From Chloroflexota bacterium (GTDB lineage Bacteria; Chloroflexota; Dehalococcoidia; JACQUA01), in the NCBI GenBank assembly GCA_016210565.1, contig JACQUA010000098.1:1-49650 (forward strand): a DNA stretch of 49,650 nt, written 5' to 3'. Below, piece after piece: positions 23,885 through 33,041 of this stretch (positions within the stretch are counted from its first letter, which is position 1; each line of letters opens with the position of its first letter). Both the position numbers and the translations under genes were made by a program. Below the pieces are notes generated by a model that saw only the letters and a program-made list of their open reading frames with translations, did no database searches and was not told the origin of the DNA.

Positions 23885-26047
23885 TTAACGCCTTTTGCCG
23901 AAGGTCACGCCCACTATCACCAAGTCCAAGATGTCTACGATACCGTCTCCGTTGATATCCGCGTAAAGATTGAATTTTGAGTCGGTAGCCGGACTATTGA
24001 AAGATGCCGCTACCACGGCAAGGTCGCCGGCGTCTACCGCGTCGTCTCCATTCACATCGCCCCACAAGCGTCCGTGGTCTGTGATCACTGAGACCGTATC
24101 GTCATCCCAGTTGGCAACGTAGATACTATCTGTAGCGCGGTTGACACTGACGCCGATGGGACTGCGCCCCACACCCACCGTAGTGAGTACCCTATTGCTC
24201 GCGCCATCAATCACAGAGACAGTGTGGCTCGCTTGATTGGCCACGTAAATGCGATTCGTGCTGGCATTAACGGCTACGCCCCGGGGGCTGCTGCCCACCC
24301 TCACCGTGGCTGCCACAGTGTTGGTGTCGCCGTCAATCACCGACACGGTGTCGTCTGAATTGTTGCTGACGTAGATTCGGTTGGTACTTGGGTTGACAGC
24401 GAGGGCAGTCGGATAAGCGCCCACCCTCAGTGACCCGACGACGCTGCTGGTCGGGCCATCAATCACGGAGACGATACCATAATAGCTGGCCACATAGATA
24501 CGGTCAGTGTTGGGGTTGACGGCGACCGCCCACGGTAGAGCGGCGACCGCGACTGCGGCAGTCACGGCATTGGCGGCACCGTCAACCACCGAAATGGTTC
24601 CGCTGAACTCATTCGCTACATAGATGCGATTCGTCACCGGATTGATAGCAATAGCCCGCGGCCAGCTCCCTACAGTGACCGTCTCCACCACACCATCGTT
24701 GATCCCGTCAATCACGGAGACGGTGTGGCCCAACACAGAGACGTTTTCCCAATAACGCGCCACGTAGATCCGGTTCGTGGTGTAATTGACGGCAATACCT
24801 GCGGGCGCATATCCCAGGTCGATCCTCACCGCCACGGCGTTGGTTGCGCCGTCAATGACGGAGACGCTGTTGTTCATTCCGTTTGCGGAATATATGCGAT
24901 TGGTGACAGAGTTGACGGCAATGTCCTGGGGACCACTACCCACGCTGACCTTGGCCACGATATCGTTCGTCGTGCCGGCAATCACGGAAACGGTGGCGTG
25001 GTTGGCCACGTAGACCCGGTTGCTAACAGGGTTGATGGCGACGCCCTGGGCGCCGCCTCCGACGCGCACTGTGGCTGTAACAGTGTTGCTGACGCCATCC
25101 ACCACCGAGACCGTACCATCGTTTCCGACATAGGTGCGGTTGGTGCTCGCGTTGACGGCAATACTGCCGGGACCCGTGGCGGAAGGGCCAACGTCCACCG
25201 TGGCCACCAATCTATTTGTAGTGCCGTCAATCACCACCATACTGGGGCTCGGCCACGCATTTCCGACGTAGATGTAGTTGGTGCGGGGGTTGACGGCGAC
25301 TGCAGAGGGATAGGTACCAACGCTCACTGTGGTCGTGGTCACTGTGGTGTGGCTGGCGCCGTCGATTACCCAAATGTTGTTGCTCCGCCCGTCGACTGCA
25401 TAAATGCGATTAGTCGCGCTGTTGACTGCGATGTCAACGGGGCCAAAGGGGTAAACCCCGACCGTCACTGTGGCTACGATGCTACTAGTGGCACCATCAA
25501 TCACCGATATACTATTGCCTATTTCATTCGCCACATAGATGCGGTTGGAGTCGGGATTGACGGCAATCCCCCGAGGACTGGTGCCGACGTTCACCGTCGC
25601 CGTGACAGAATTGGTGTCACCATCGATCACCGAGACATTATTGCTGAACCTGTTAGCTACATAGATGCGGTTCGTATTTTGATTGATACCGATGCCCTCG
25701 GGATAACTGCCGACGCGTACCGTCGGAAGCAGGCTGTTCGTGGAGCCATCAATTACTGAAACGTTGTTACTCCGTTGATTGACTACATAGACCCGGTTAG
25801 TGTTGGGGTTGATAGCCAGGGACACCGGCCACCGGCCGGCGCCGCCGACCTGGATAGTAGAAGTCACGGCCTGGGCGGCGACCGGTCGGTTATCGGCATA
25901 CAGGTCCACCGCCACCAACAGCGGCGAAAGGGAAAGGAAGAGGCTGCCGAGAGCCAGTAATGTCGTCAAGGCTTTTTGTCCGGGCTTGCCGGAAGTCCGG
26001 ATTCTTCGTGTCGGAATGGTCGGACCAAGCGGTGGGTGGTGAACCAC
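23885..26047 (-). CDS. Secreted 14-repeat YVTN beta-propeller protein with dockerin
   Basis: 720 residues from GTG 26047, chosen because GGAGG sits 7 nt upstream. Signal-peptide-like stretch ALTTLLALGSLFLSLSPLLV near residues 27-46. Then 14 repeats of about 42 residues on the pattern P-x-x-IAVNPxTNRIYVAN...VSVIDG, enough for two seven-bladed YVTN/NHL-type propellers. The C-terminal 60 residues hold two calcium-loop helices, DVNGDDAVDAGDLA and DINGDGIVDILDLV, a type I dockerin. Predicted extracellular; the dockerin suggests docking to a cohesin partner not in the window. Function unknown. Confidence 0.88.
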   Translation of the reverse strand: MVHHPPLGPTIPTRRIRTSGKPGQKALTTLLALGSLFLSLSPLLVAVDLYADNRPVAAQAVTSTIQVGGAGRWPVSLAINPNTNRVYVVNQRSNNVSVIDGSTNSLLPTVRVGSYPEGIGINQNTNRIYVANRFSNNVSVIDGDTNSVTATVNVGTSPRGIAVNPDSNRIYVANEIGNSISVIDGATSSIVATVTVGVYPFGPVDIAVNSATNRIYAVDGRSNNIWVIDGASHTTVTTTTVSVGTYPSAVAVNPRTNYIYVGNAWPSPSMVVIDGTTNRLVATVDVGPSATGPGSIAVNASTNRTYVGNDGTVSVVDGVSNTVTATVRVGGGAQGVAINPVSNRVYVANHATVSVIAGTTNDIVAKVSVGSGPQDIAVNSVTNRIYSANGMNNSVSVIDGATNAVAVRIDLGYAPAGIAVNYTTNRIYVARYWENVSVLGHTVSVIDGINDGVVETVTVGSWPRAIAINPVTNRIYVANEFSGTISVVDGAANAVTAAVAVAALPWAVAVNPNTDRIYVASYYGIVSVIDGPTSSVVGSLRVGAYPTALAVNPSTNRIYVSNNSDDTVSVIDGDTNTVAATVRVGSSPRGVAVNASTNRIYVANQASHTVSVIDGASNRVLTTVGVGRSPIGVSVNRATDSIYVANWDDDTVSVITDHGRLWGDVNGDDAVDAGDLAVVAASFNSPATDSKFNLYADINGDGIVDILDLVIVGVTFGKRR

Positions 26048-26574
26048 CTTCTCGCCTCCTATTGCCGCAAAGGAATTGGAGCACGATTCGAGCGGACCGG
26101 AAAGGGCGTTTGGCGTTTGTCCAATTATACAACGCCCGGCAAATCGCATCAATCTCGTTCGCCGCCATACGTCTATTCGCCGGGTGTTTTGTCGGACGCG
26201 GTTCTCTCAGCCAGAATAGGCTGCGTTGTGCGAGAGTGTGCAAACGGACAAGGCTGACAAAACGGCAAGAGGGACGCAGCGGGCGGACACACGAGTCCGC
26301 CCCTACGCCTGAAGGACATCCGCCGCAACGAAAAATGCGGGGCGCGGTTTGGGGTCACCGCTCACGTGCAGGGTGCGCGATGTGGGAAGCGAGAGGTGGG
26401 AAGAGATGTCCGACCTCTCACTTCTCACTTCCAGAACGCACCCTCCATAGTCCTCTCCCATCGTGGCAGAGGGATGGTGAGGCAGGCGGGACGCCCGTGC
26501 CGCCCCGCCTGGTGGGTCCGCACGGCTGCCCCACTACCTCGCCACCCATCTGTGCTTGACCCACCCTACTCCGG
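26048..26574. repeat. Gene-free stretch with repeats
   Basis: 26280-26302 has GGGCGGACACACGAGTCCGC, a hairpin word. 26448-26475 is a CCTCTCCCATC...GCAGAGGG copy. 26509-26569 is a 61-bp GGTGGGT-bounded element in minus orientation (TGGTGGGT to ACCCACCCTAC), the same size as the copy at 11539. 26048-26270 shows nothing recognised. Confidence 0.7.
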
Positions 26575-26928
26575 CTAGTAGAAGATATCTTCGTCCGACA
26601 ACTGGTGCACCGTTTCGGGGGGCCGCTGGACGCTGCCCACGGGGTCTCTTTCCTCGGGCTTCTCGATGTAGATGACGCCGCTGGCGCCGGCGGACCTTTC
26701 GACGCTGCCGATAGGGTCCTTTTCCTCCCCGGCGACGGCCTCCGCAGGCTCTGCCGCTGGTTCGATGCCCCGCTGGTAGTTGCAGAGTCCGGCGGTATGG
26801 CAGGTCTTGTCCTCCGGGCAGAGGACCTTGCTCGAGCCGTCGTCGAAGACAACCACCACAGCATCGACGGCATTCCCTGTCATGGGCGAATGGCAGTTGA
26901 CAGCATTGCTCGATATGGCGTTTGGCAT
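26575..26928 (-). CDS. Small Cys-containing protein with a duplicated motif
   Basis: 117 residues, AAGGAGG ribosome site before the ATG, so very likely expressed. Residues 1-50 contain VVVVFDDGSSKVLCPEDKTC then HTAGLC, three cysteines that could bind metal. The rest is acidic and holds two near-copies of one motif, KDPIGSVERSAG and RDPVGSVQRPPE, about 26 residues apart. No family recognised. No signal peptide or membrane helix. 226 bp of repeat-bearing DNA separate it from the HdrD-like gene. Confidence 0.72.
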   Translation of the reverse strand: MPNAISSNAVNCHSPMTGNAVDAVVVVFDDGSSKVLCPEDKTCHTAGLCNYQRGIEPAAEPAEAVAGEEKDPIGSVERSAGASGVIYIEKPEERDPVGSVQRPPETVHQLSDEDIFY

Positions 26929-27091
26929 GGCTTCCTCCTTGGTCCTGGAAGGAAAAGGAGGGGAGGCGAGGGGCGGTAGCCGGTCCTTCGCCTCCCAGTT
27001 TGGCTTCCGAAACGGATGGGGGTTTTGCCGGACCCATCCGGCGGCCCCTGGCCGGCGGCGTTTCCCGTAACGACACCACCGGGTGTCCGTT

Positions 27092-27118
27092 GGATTCCCG
27101 CCTTCGCGGGAATGACGG
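27092..27118. repeat. GGATTCCCGCC-GCGGGAATGACGG palindrome
   Basis: Intergenic copy of the widespread element whose other copy is translated inside ligD (45100-45129). The arms CCCGC and GCGGG surround CTTC. Confidence 0.85.
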
Positions 27119-27154
27119 GGAACGCGATGGCACGTGCAACGTGCCGCTACGGGT

Positions 27155-28432
27155 TTACCCGGTCACGCTGTCCAAGAGTTTGGTGGAGTCTACCACGTCG
27201 ATATCCACCTTCTTGCGCAGCTTGAGGAAGGGTGCGCCGAGTTTTTGCGCCACACCCAGGAATTTGAGGGTGGCTGGCGCTTTCTGCCAGACGTTGGAAA
27301 AGATCTTCACCGCTCCAGCATAGCCGTGCAGGGCGATGTCGAAGGTCAGCCAGCACTCCGGGCAGGAAGGGACGACCATGGCGTCGGCGCCGGTGTTGGC
27401 GGCCTCTTCGAGCCTCTGGGTAGCCGTCTCGGCGGCCCATTCAGGGAAGCTGATGAGCGCCCCGCCGCCGGCCCCGCAGCACCAGGCCTCTTCGCGGCTC
27501 CGCTGCATTTCCACCAGGTTCAGGCCTGGTATGGCTTTCAACACCTGCCGCGGCGCCTCGTAAACGCCGTTATACCGGCCCAGCAAACACGGGTCGTGGA
27601 AGGTGACCTTTTTGTCGTACCTCCCGGTTATCTTCAGCTTTCCCTCGTTCAGCAGTTGCCACGAGTATTCGGAAATGTGGTAGACGGGAATGTCCAGTTT
27701 GGCGTATTTGGGCCATTCCTTCTTGATGACATTGAAGCAACCGGTGCAGTCGGTGACGATAGTCTTCACTCCCAGGGCCTTGATCTTCTCTACGTTCTTC
27801 TGGGTAACGCGCTTGACTTCGTCTTCCACGCCTACGTCGAAGGCGGGAAGTCCGCAGCACACTTCCTCCTCGCCAAAATAGCCCCAGTTGAGACCCGCTT
27901 TGTTCAACAGATTGGCGGTGGACCTGGCGAGGACCTGCGAGGTCGGGTCGAAGGCGACGGCACAGCCGACGAAGAAGAGGACATCGCTTTGCTTGTCAAC
28001 TTTCTTCGCCTTGATGCCCTTAGCCCATTCCGTCCTATCCTTATTGGCTCGGAAGTGAGGATTATCGTTCGCTTTTAAGCTCTCGATGAGAGGCTGGTGT
28101 TCCGGCAGAGGACCGAGCCCCCTTCTTACCAGCTCCCTTCTCATCTCAAAAAGGACTTCCAGCGGCCTCAGCCCCATCACGTTGTAGCAATGGGCGTCAC
28201 ACTGCCCGCAGAGCAGACACCGATAGTATCTCTCGGCAAGTTTCGGCGTCCATTGGAGTTCCCCTTCCAGGATGCTGCGGGCTATTTCCATCCGGCCCAG
28301 TGAATAGTAGCTGTCGAAGCCGAATTTGTAGCCGGATGGGCAACTGGGGAGGCTCTGGCGGTAAGCCAGCCGGCAGGAGCCGCATTTGGTGCACTTGGTG
28401 ACCGTATATCTGTATTGTTGCTCTGTTAACAT
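27155..28432 (-). CDS. HdrD/GlcF-like Fe-S protein with two CCG domains
   Basis: 425 residues. N-terminal ferredoxin-type cysteines: CTKCGSC (14-20) with C31, then CLLCGQCDAHC. Two cysteine-rich CCG modules follow: GCAVAFD...EVCCGLPAFD...DCTGC, and DPCLLGRYNG...AWCCGAGGG...SCPEC. This is the layout of the Fe-S subunit of glycolate/lactate oxidases and of heterodisulfide reductase D. It should take electrons from the FAD subunit at 28442, which begins 9 bp upstream of its ATG. The final acceptor is not shown; a quinone or a carrier is possible. Confidence 0.88.
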   Translation of the reverse strand: MLTEQQYRYTVTKCTKCGSCRLAYRQSLPSCPSGYKFGFDSYYSLGRMEIARSILEGELQWTPKLAERYYRCLLCGQCDAHCYNVMGLRPLEVLFEMRRELVRRGLGPLPEHQPLIESLKANDNPHFRANKDRTEWAKGIKAKKVDKQSDVLFFVGCAVAFDPTSQVLARSTANLLNKAGLNWGYFGEEEVCCGLPAFDVGVEDEVKRVTQKNVEKIKALGVKTIVTDCTGCFNVIKKEWPKYAKLDIPVYHISEYSWQLLNEGKLKITGRYDKKVTFHDPCLLGRYNGVYEAPRQVLKAIPGLNLVEMQRSREEAWCCGAGGGALISFPEWAAETATQRLEEAANTGADAMVVPSCPECWLTFDIALHGYAGAVKIFSNVWQKAPATLKFLGVAQKLGAPFLKLRKKVDIDVVDSTKLLDSVTG

Positions 28433-28441
28433 GGTGTACTC

Positions 28442-29923
28442 CTAGATATCCTTGAACACTTGCCGGGGCGCAAGGATCCCGTTGGGGTCGAGCATCTTCT
28501 TGATGCCTTTGAGCATGTTGATGTAGGTCGGCATCATACGGTCTTCGTATCTTCTCAGGAAGGCGGCGTTGATCTGGCTGGCGCCGTAATTGGCCATTTC
28601 GTCGAAGAAGACAACCATAAACTTGCGGAACTTGTCTATGGAGACCTTGTCCAGGGGATCGAATTCGATGTCCTGCTCCATGAGCCAGCTTTCGTTTCTT
28701 TCCCAGGGGGAGAGCCAGATGCGGGGTGGAACAACCTTGTTGTGGAACGAGGTCATGTGGAAATCCATTTTGTCCAGGATCTCGAGGGTCTTCTTCCTGG
28801 CGCCGGGAAGCATGGACGGCGGAAGCTGGACGAAGGCCATCAGGTGGGGGTTGTGGCGCAGGTAGCGGACGGCCATGTCGGAACTGCCTTGCTCCATGAT
28901 ATCGAGGGCTTTCTTGGTGGTGCCTGTGAATGTTACCAGCCGGCCCTTGTACTCGGCTGCTTTAGCCAGGATTATCTTGCGGTAGATATCCTTCTGCTCT
29001 TCCAGATGGCAGTTGGTCTTGGCGATGACCATGTACTTGGGAAGCGTTTGTTCGAATTTCCAGTACTCTTCCGGCTGGGTGCAGAGTTCCGGCGTGGCGC
29101 CGATGATGGCGATCTGCGCCTGGTCCAGCCCATAGACCTGGCGGCAGATGCCGAGCTTGACGATCTCGCGCATGCCGATGACGCAATCCGTGAAATCGTC
29201 GAAGGCGATTTCGATGCGGTCCTGGATCTTCTGGAGGGGATAGATGCGGCGGAGGAGTTTGGTCACGACGCCGAACCAGCCCAGGGAGCCTCTAAAAAGG
29301 CCGGTCAGGTTCGGGCCCCAGGCGACCCTGACGTAGGGGTTTATCTTCTCGTGTCCAATGAAACCGGCGGAGGCGGTCCTGAGGAGCTCTCCGGTGGGTA
29401 GGACCACTTCGATGGAGACCTCCTCGTTCATGTCGATGCCGCCGGTATTGCCGCCACCCAGCACAAAATTGCCCACCAGGCTTCCGCTGTGCGGGCCTCC
29501 GCCCAGCGGCAGCACCTCGTACCCTTTGAGGTTGAGTTCGTAGATTAGTTTTGACCAGGTGACTCCAGGCTCGATGGTGGCGGTCATGGTCTCTTCGTTG
29601 ATTTCCAGGATCTGGTTCATTCTCCTGGTAACCAGCATCATTCCGGCGTTGCGGGGGACGGCGGCGCTGCTGATGCTAACGCCGAACGAGTACGGGTAGA
29701 TGGGTACCTTGTACTTGTTGGCTAACCTGACAACAGCCTGGACTTCTTCCACGTCGGCCGGCATCACCACATAATCTGCGGTGTAAACCTTGAGGGCCTG
29801 GGAGACTTCATCCCGGCAGTAGGGAAGGATGTCTTCCTTGTCCATGGATGCCCAGTCCCTGCCGACTACCTTCACCAGTTCGTCAAAGAAGAGTTTTTTG
29901 TCCGAGCTAACTGCGGTGGTCAT
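28442..29923 (-). CDS. GlcD-like FAD-linked oxidase
   Basis: About 493 residues. FAD-binding type 4 fold: YVVMPADVEEVQAVVRLANK and the GGGPHSGSLVGNFVLGGG loop, then a C-terminal domain ending DPNGILAPRQVF, as in glycolate, D-lactate and 4-cresol-type oxidases. Oxidises a hydroxy acid or related substrate and feeds the CCG protein next to it. Start is ATG 29923 or GTG 29938. GGGAGG touches the GTG and lies 14 nt from the ATG, so neither is ideal. Upstream 1.1 kb is gene-free. Confidence 0.87.
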   Translation of the reverse strand: MTTAVSSDKKLFFDELVKVVGRDWASMDKEDILPYCRDEVSQALKVYTADYVVMPADVEEVQAVVRLANKYKVPIYPYSFGVSISSAAVPRNAGMMLVTRRMNQILEINEETMTATIEPGVTWSKLIYELNLKGYEVLPLGGGPHSGSLVGNFVLGGGNTGGIDMNEEVSIEVVLPTGELLRTASAGFIGHEKINPYVRVAWGPNLTGLFRGSLGWFGVVTKLLRRIYPLQKIQDRIEIAFDDFTDCVIGMREIVKLGICRQVYGLDQAQIAIIGATPELCTQPEEYWKFEQTLPKYMVIAKTNCHLEEQKDIYRKIILAKAAEYKGRLVTFTGTTKKALDIMEQGSSDMAVRYLRHNPHLMAFVQLPPSMLPGARKKTLEILDKMDFHMTSFHNKVVPPRIWLSPWERNESWLMEQDIEFDPLDKVSIDKFRKFMVVFFDEMANYGASQINAAFLRRYEDRMMPTYINMLKGIKKMLDPNGILAPRQVFKDI

Positions 29924-30140
29924 GAGGCTGAGATTCACCTCCCTTTATTAACTTGTCTACGGGGAATTACAGTTCAGGATGTCAGTACACCTCCTTCCTC
30001 TTGTGGTAGCACAGGCCACCGTGCCTGTGAGCCCCAGACTTCGAGACGCTGACTTATTACGCGAAATGACCAATGTTTGAGCACGAATCGGAGACGTAGC
30101 ATACGTGTGCAACAGTTTCAGTCCGTCTTGTTCAAAATCC

Positions 30141-30247
30141 ATGGCTCGCAGGCACGGTGGCCTGCGGTACTGTGGCCATGGCGCACAGGCACGGTGGCCT
30201 GTGGTACCGTGGCCATGGCTTGCAGGCACGGTGGCCTGTGCTACCGG
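30141..30247. repeat. 37-bp tandem repeat, three units
   Basis: Units start at 30141, 30178 and 30215, each beginning ATGGC and containing AGGCACGGTGGCCTG and, in the first two, TGTGGCC or CGTGGCC. The third is incomplete at its end. The unit core GCACGGTGGCCTGTG is the inverse of the dispersed CACAGGC family, so the array is a local amplification of that element. Confidence 0.85.
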
Positions 30248-30623
30248 GGAACGGGCCGCTTGTCGCTCTGGTTGACGGGTTACGGAGGTTACCGGGTTAC
30301 AGGATTACAGGACACCGGGTGCTGGTGACTGGCCTACTGGTTGCCGGATAACAGGATGGCGGGTGCTTAACAGGTTAACGGGTCGGGTTAACAGGTTAGC
30401 CGGTGATCGAGGGACGAGTTAGGGGAATAACGGGTTACGGCCTGATTGCAATTTGTCAGGGAAAAGTAAAGTTATTATAAATCGTGGTATGTCAAAAAGC
30501 AAGCTCTGGTACATTTTGACGGCGGTTTGTGGGTAGTTTGAGCAGGGTGGTGTAGCCGCTCCGCTCTGCGAGAGTCGGCAAGGCGGACAGGTCTTTAGCC
30601 TGTGGGGGGGGAGGTGGCCGGGC

Positions 30624-30836
30624 GTAGGGTGGGTGAAGCGCACGCCGCCTGGCGCGGCCGATGGCCGCTCTCCGTTTGCGCGCGGAACCCACCACGTCCC
30701 GATTACAGATTAGAGATTCGCATCCCCGCCCCTGGTGGGTTGCGCTCGCGAGACGGAGGTGTACCAGCCCGTGCATCCCGGCCCAGGTCGCCCGGACGGC
30801 CGGGTATGGCGTGTCGGCTCGCTTCAGCCACCCGAC
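30624..30836. repeat. GGTGGGT-bounded element pair (72 bp + 105 bp)
   Basis: Plus copy 30624-30695 (72 bp, GTAGGGTGGGT to ACCCACCAC) and minus copy 30732-30836 (105 bp, TGGTGGGT to AGCCACCC), 36 bp apart. The 72-bp copy shares its GCGCGCGGAACCCACCAC end with the reversed 71-bp copy at 17959-18029. Confidence 0.85.
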
Positions 30837-30901
30837 GAAGCTTCAAATCCCCCTCAATCCCCCTTTTTCAAAGGGGGAGGGGAAGATGCAGGACAAAACA
30901 A

Positions 30902-30932
30902 AGAGGCCCCGCATGATTCATGCGGGGCCTCT
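30902..30932 (-). terminator. Intrinsic terminator of the second OYE-like gene
   Basis: AGAGGCCCCGCATG and CATGCGGGGCCTCT form a perfect 14-bp stem with loop ATT, followed on the minus strand by TTGTTTTGTCC. It is about 125 bp beyond the stop at 31056. Confidence 0.85.
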
Positions 30933-31055
30933 GGCGGGTCAAGCGGGGAGGCGCTTGAGGTGTCCTCTCCCTCGATGGGAGAGGATAAAGGAGAGGGTGA
31001 AGTGCACCCCCCCTCACTCTAACTCTCTCCACCGGGGTAGAGAGGACAGCGCGGG

Positions 31056-33041
31056 TTAGATGGATACGGCGACGCGGAAGCCATCATGGATGGCATTGTA
31101 AGTCTTGCGCGGCGCCACACAGTCGCCTACGGACTGTATTTCTTCGACTTCAGCCATATGGCCCAACTCTTCGAGAAGGGTCTTGTCGGCCTCCATCCCG
31201 GCGGCTACGATAACGCTGTCAGCCTTGACGGTCTGTTTCGTTCCGTCGGCTTTGGCCACGACGACGCCAGCGTCACCGATGCTTTCCACCTTGGACTCCA
31301 GCATCAGCTTGACGCCGGCCTTGCCCAGGCGGTGGCGGAAGCCCCAGATGTTGAAGGCGTTCACGTCGCGCCCGAGTCTCTTGGCCTCTTCAACGATGGT
31401 CACTTTCTTGCCCTGGGAAGCCAGCAGCTCGGCGGTCTGAAGGCCGGTGGCCCGGCCTCCCCAGACCAGGACTTCGTTGCCTGTCTGGGCCTTGCCCTGG
31501 ATCACGTCGAAGGCCATGACCACATTCTTCCGGTCGGACCCCGGTATGCTCGGGCGCGCCTGCCGGGCGCCGGTGGCCAGGATGACGGCATTGGGTTTCT
31601 CTTTGTTGATAAGATCAGCGTTTACCCTGGTGTTCAGGTTGACCGTAACGCCGAGTTTCTTCAACTGGTTGGCGTAGTAGCCGGTCACGTAATTCCAGTC
31701 CTGGCAGTGGGGAGTGGCCCCGGCCAGATTCATTTGCCCGCCCAGCCGGTCGCTCCTCTCGTACAGGGTCACCTTGTGCCCCCGGAGCGCGGCCACCCTG
31801 GCGGCTTCCAGGCCGGCAGGTCCGCCGCCAACCACGATGATAGTCTTCTTCTTGCGGGCGGTCTTGATCTTGGCGGCCTCTTCGTATTCGCGCCCGACCC
31901 TGGGGTTGACCATGCAGCTCATGGTGCTGTCGAAGAATATCCTTTCGAAGCAGCCCAGGTTGCAGGCGGGGCAGGTGCAGATATCCTCGGGACGCCCCTG
32001 GGTCACTTTCTTGGGCAGCTCCGGATCGGCAATGCCCGGGCGGCACATTTCCCAGTAGTCGATGATGCCATCGGCAATGGCCTTATCCGGGACATCGGGC
32101 CGGTTCAGCCGGTAGGCCATCATGGTAGGAACGTTGAGATTGACCGCCTTGAGTTCCTCCCTGATGTGTTTCGCCAGGTAGAGCCAGTGGCCGGGTTTGA
32201 TTTCCATGGTGATCGCCGGTTCACTGGACTCGTGCCAGCCCACCGTCAGGCTCAGAGCGTCGGCGCCGTTCTGGACGAGCCACTTGGCGATCTGAACGTA
32301 CTCTTCCTCGGTATTGCCGCCTTCCATGTGGTCGGTCGCATTGATGCGGCAGATGATGGGATAGGACGGGCCGACTTCTTGCCGGGTTCTCTTCAGAATG
32401 TCAATGTAGAACCTGGCACGTTTCTCCAGCGTGCCGCCGTATTCGTCGGTTCTCTTGTTGGACCAGGCGCAAAGGAAATCGGCAATCAAGTAGCCAACGA
32501 TACCGCAAAGTTCAATTCCGTCAAATCCTGCTTCCTTGATCCTGCGGGCGGCCTGGCCGTGGTCTTCGACGATCTGCTTGATTTCAGCAAGGGAAAGCTC
32601 TCTACAGGGATGGTAGCGCGGTATTTTGGCCGGCATGGCCGTCGGACCCACGGGGGCGTCGCCCATGCCGTATTCGTGGGGGTGGGCGTAGCGTCCGGTG
32701 TGCATGACCTGGCAAACGGAGCGGGCGCCGTGCTTCTTGATGGCATCGGAGAGCTTCCTCAGGCCGGGGATGAACTCATCCTTCTGCAGGCCCATCTGGC
32801 CCATGTAGCCCTTGCCCAGAGGGTCGGTGAACCCGCCCTGGCTGGTCACTATCCCGAAGCCGCCCTTAGCACGCTCTTCCAGGTAGGCGATTTCCCGATC
32901 GTTCAGGGATCCATCGGGGTTGCAGAAGTTGTCTACGGTGGCCGCATACTTCATGCGGTTCTTCACCGTCATGGTGTTGATCTTCCCGGGTTTGAGAAGG
33001 TTGGCGTACTTCACACCCGGAGTCAGCAAAGCTTCGACCAT
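31056..33041 (-). CDS. OYE/2,4-dienoyl-CoA-reductase-like flavo-Fe-S enzyme 2
   Basis: 661 residues with the same layout as the protein at 21364: FMN barrel (LLKPGKINTMTVKNRMKYAA, SNKRTDEYGGTLEKR), cysteine cluster CTCPACNLGC with a later CMVNP, then the FAD/NAD(P) part (IIVVGGGPAGLEAARVAAL, VLVWGGRATGLQTAELL). The second nucleotide site reads WGGRATG where GGGxxG is usual. The barrel differs clearly from paralog 1 (HTGRYAHPHE region), so the substrates probably differ. AGGAGG precedes the ATG. Lies just upstream of the GlcD-like pair on the same strand but is terminated before it. Confidence 0.9.
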   Translation of the reverse strand: MVEALLTPGVKYANLLKPGKINTMTVKNRMKYAATVDNFCNPDGSLNDREIAYLEERAKGGFGIVTSQGGFTDPLGKGYMGQMGLQKDEFIPGLRKLSDAIKKHGARSVCQVMHTGRYAHPHEYGMGDAPVGPTAMPAKIPRYHPCRELSLAEIKQIVEDHGQAARRIKEAGFDGIELCGIVGYLIADFLCAWSNKRTDEYGGTLEKRARFYIDILKRTRQEVGPSYPIICRINATDHMEGGNTEEEYVQIAKWLVQNGADALSLTVGWHESSEPAITMEIKPGHWLYLAKHIREELKAVNLNVPTMMAYRLNRPDVPDKAIADGIIDYWEMCRPGIADPELPKKVTQGRPEDICTCPACNLGCFERIFFDSTMSCMVNPRVGREYEEAAKIKTARKKKTIIVVGGGPAGLEAARVAALRGHKVTLYERSDRLGGQMNLAGATPHCQDWNYVTGYYANQLKKLGVTVNLNTRVNADLINKEKPNAVILATGARQARPSIPGSDRKNVVMAFDVIQGKAQTGNEVLVWGGRATGLQTAELLASQGKKVTIVEEAKRLGRDVNAFNIWGFRHRLGKAGVKLMLESKVESIGDAGVVVAKADGTKQTVKADSVIVAAGMEADKTLLEELGHMAEVEEIQSVGDCVAPRKTYNAIHDGFRVAVSI

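Larger units (their letters stand above)
29924..31055. repeat. 1.1-kb repeat field between GlcD-like and OYE-like genes
   Basis: No gene found. Contents: a CACAGGC-family copy at 30005-30033; three tandem 37-bp units at 30141-30247; a tract at 30268-30440 rich in GGTTAAC/GGGTTAC/ACAGGTTAAC words; a GGTGGGT-bounded pair at 30624-30836; a CCCCCTC...CAAAGGGGGA repeat at 30845-30885; a terminator at 30902-30932; and CCTCTCC palindromes at 30961-31050. Confidence 0.8.
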
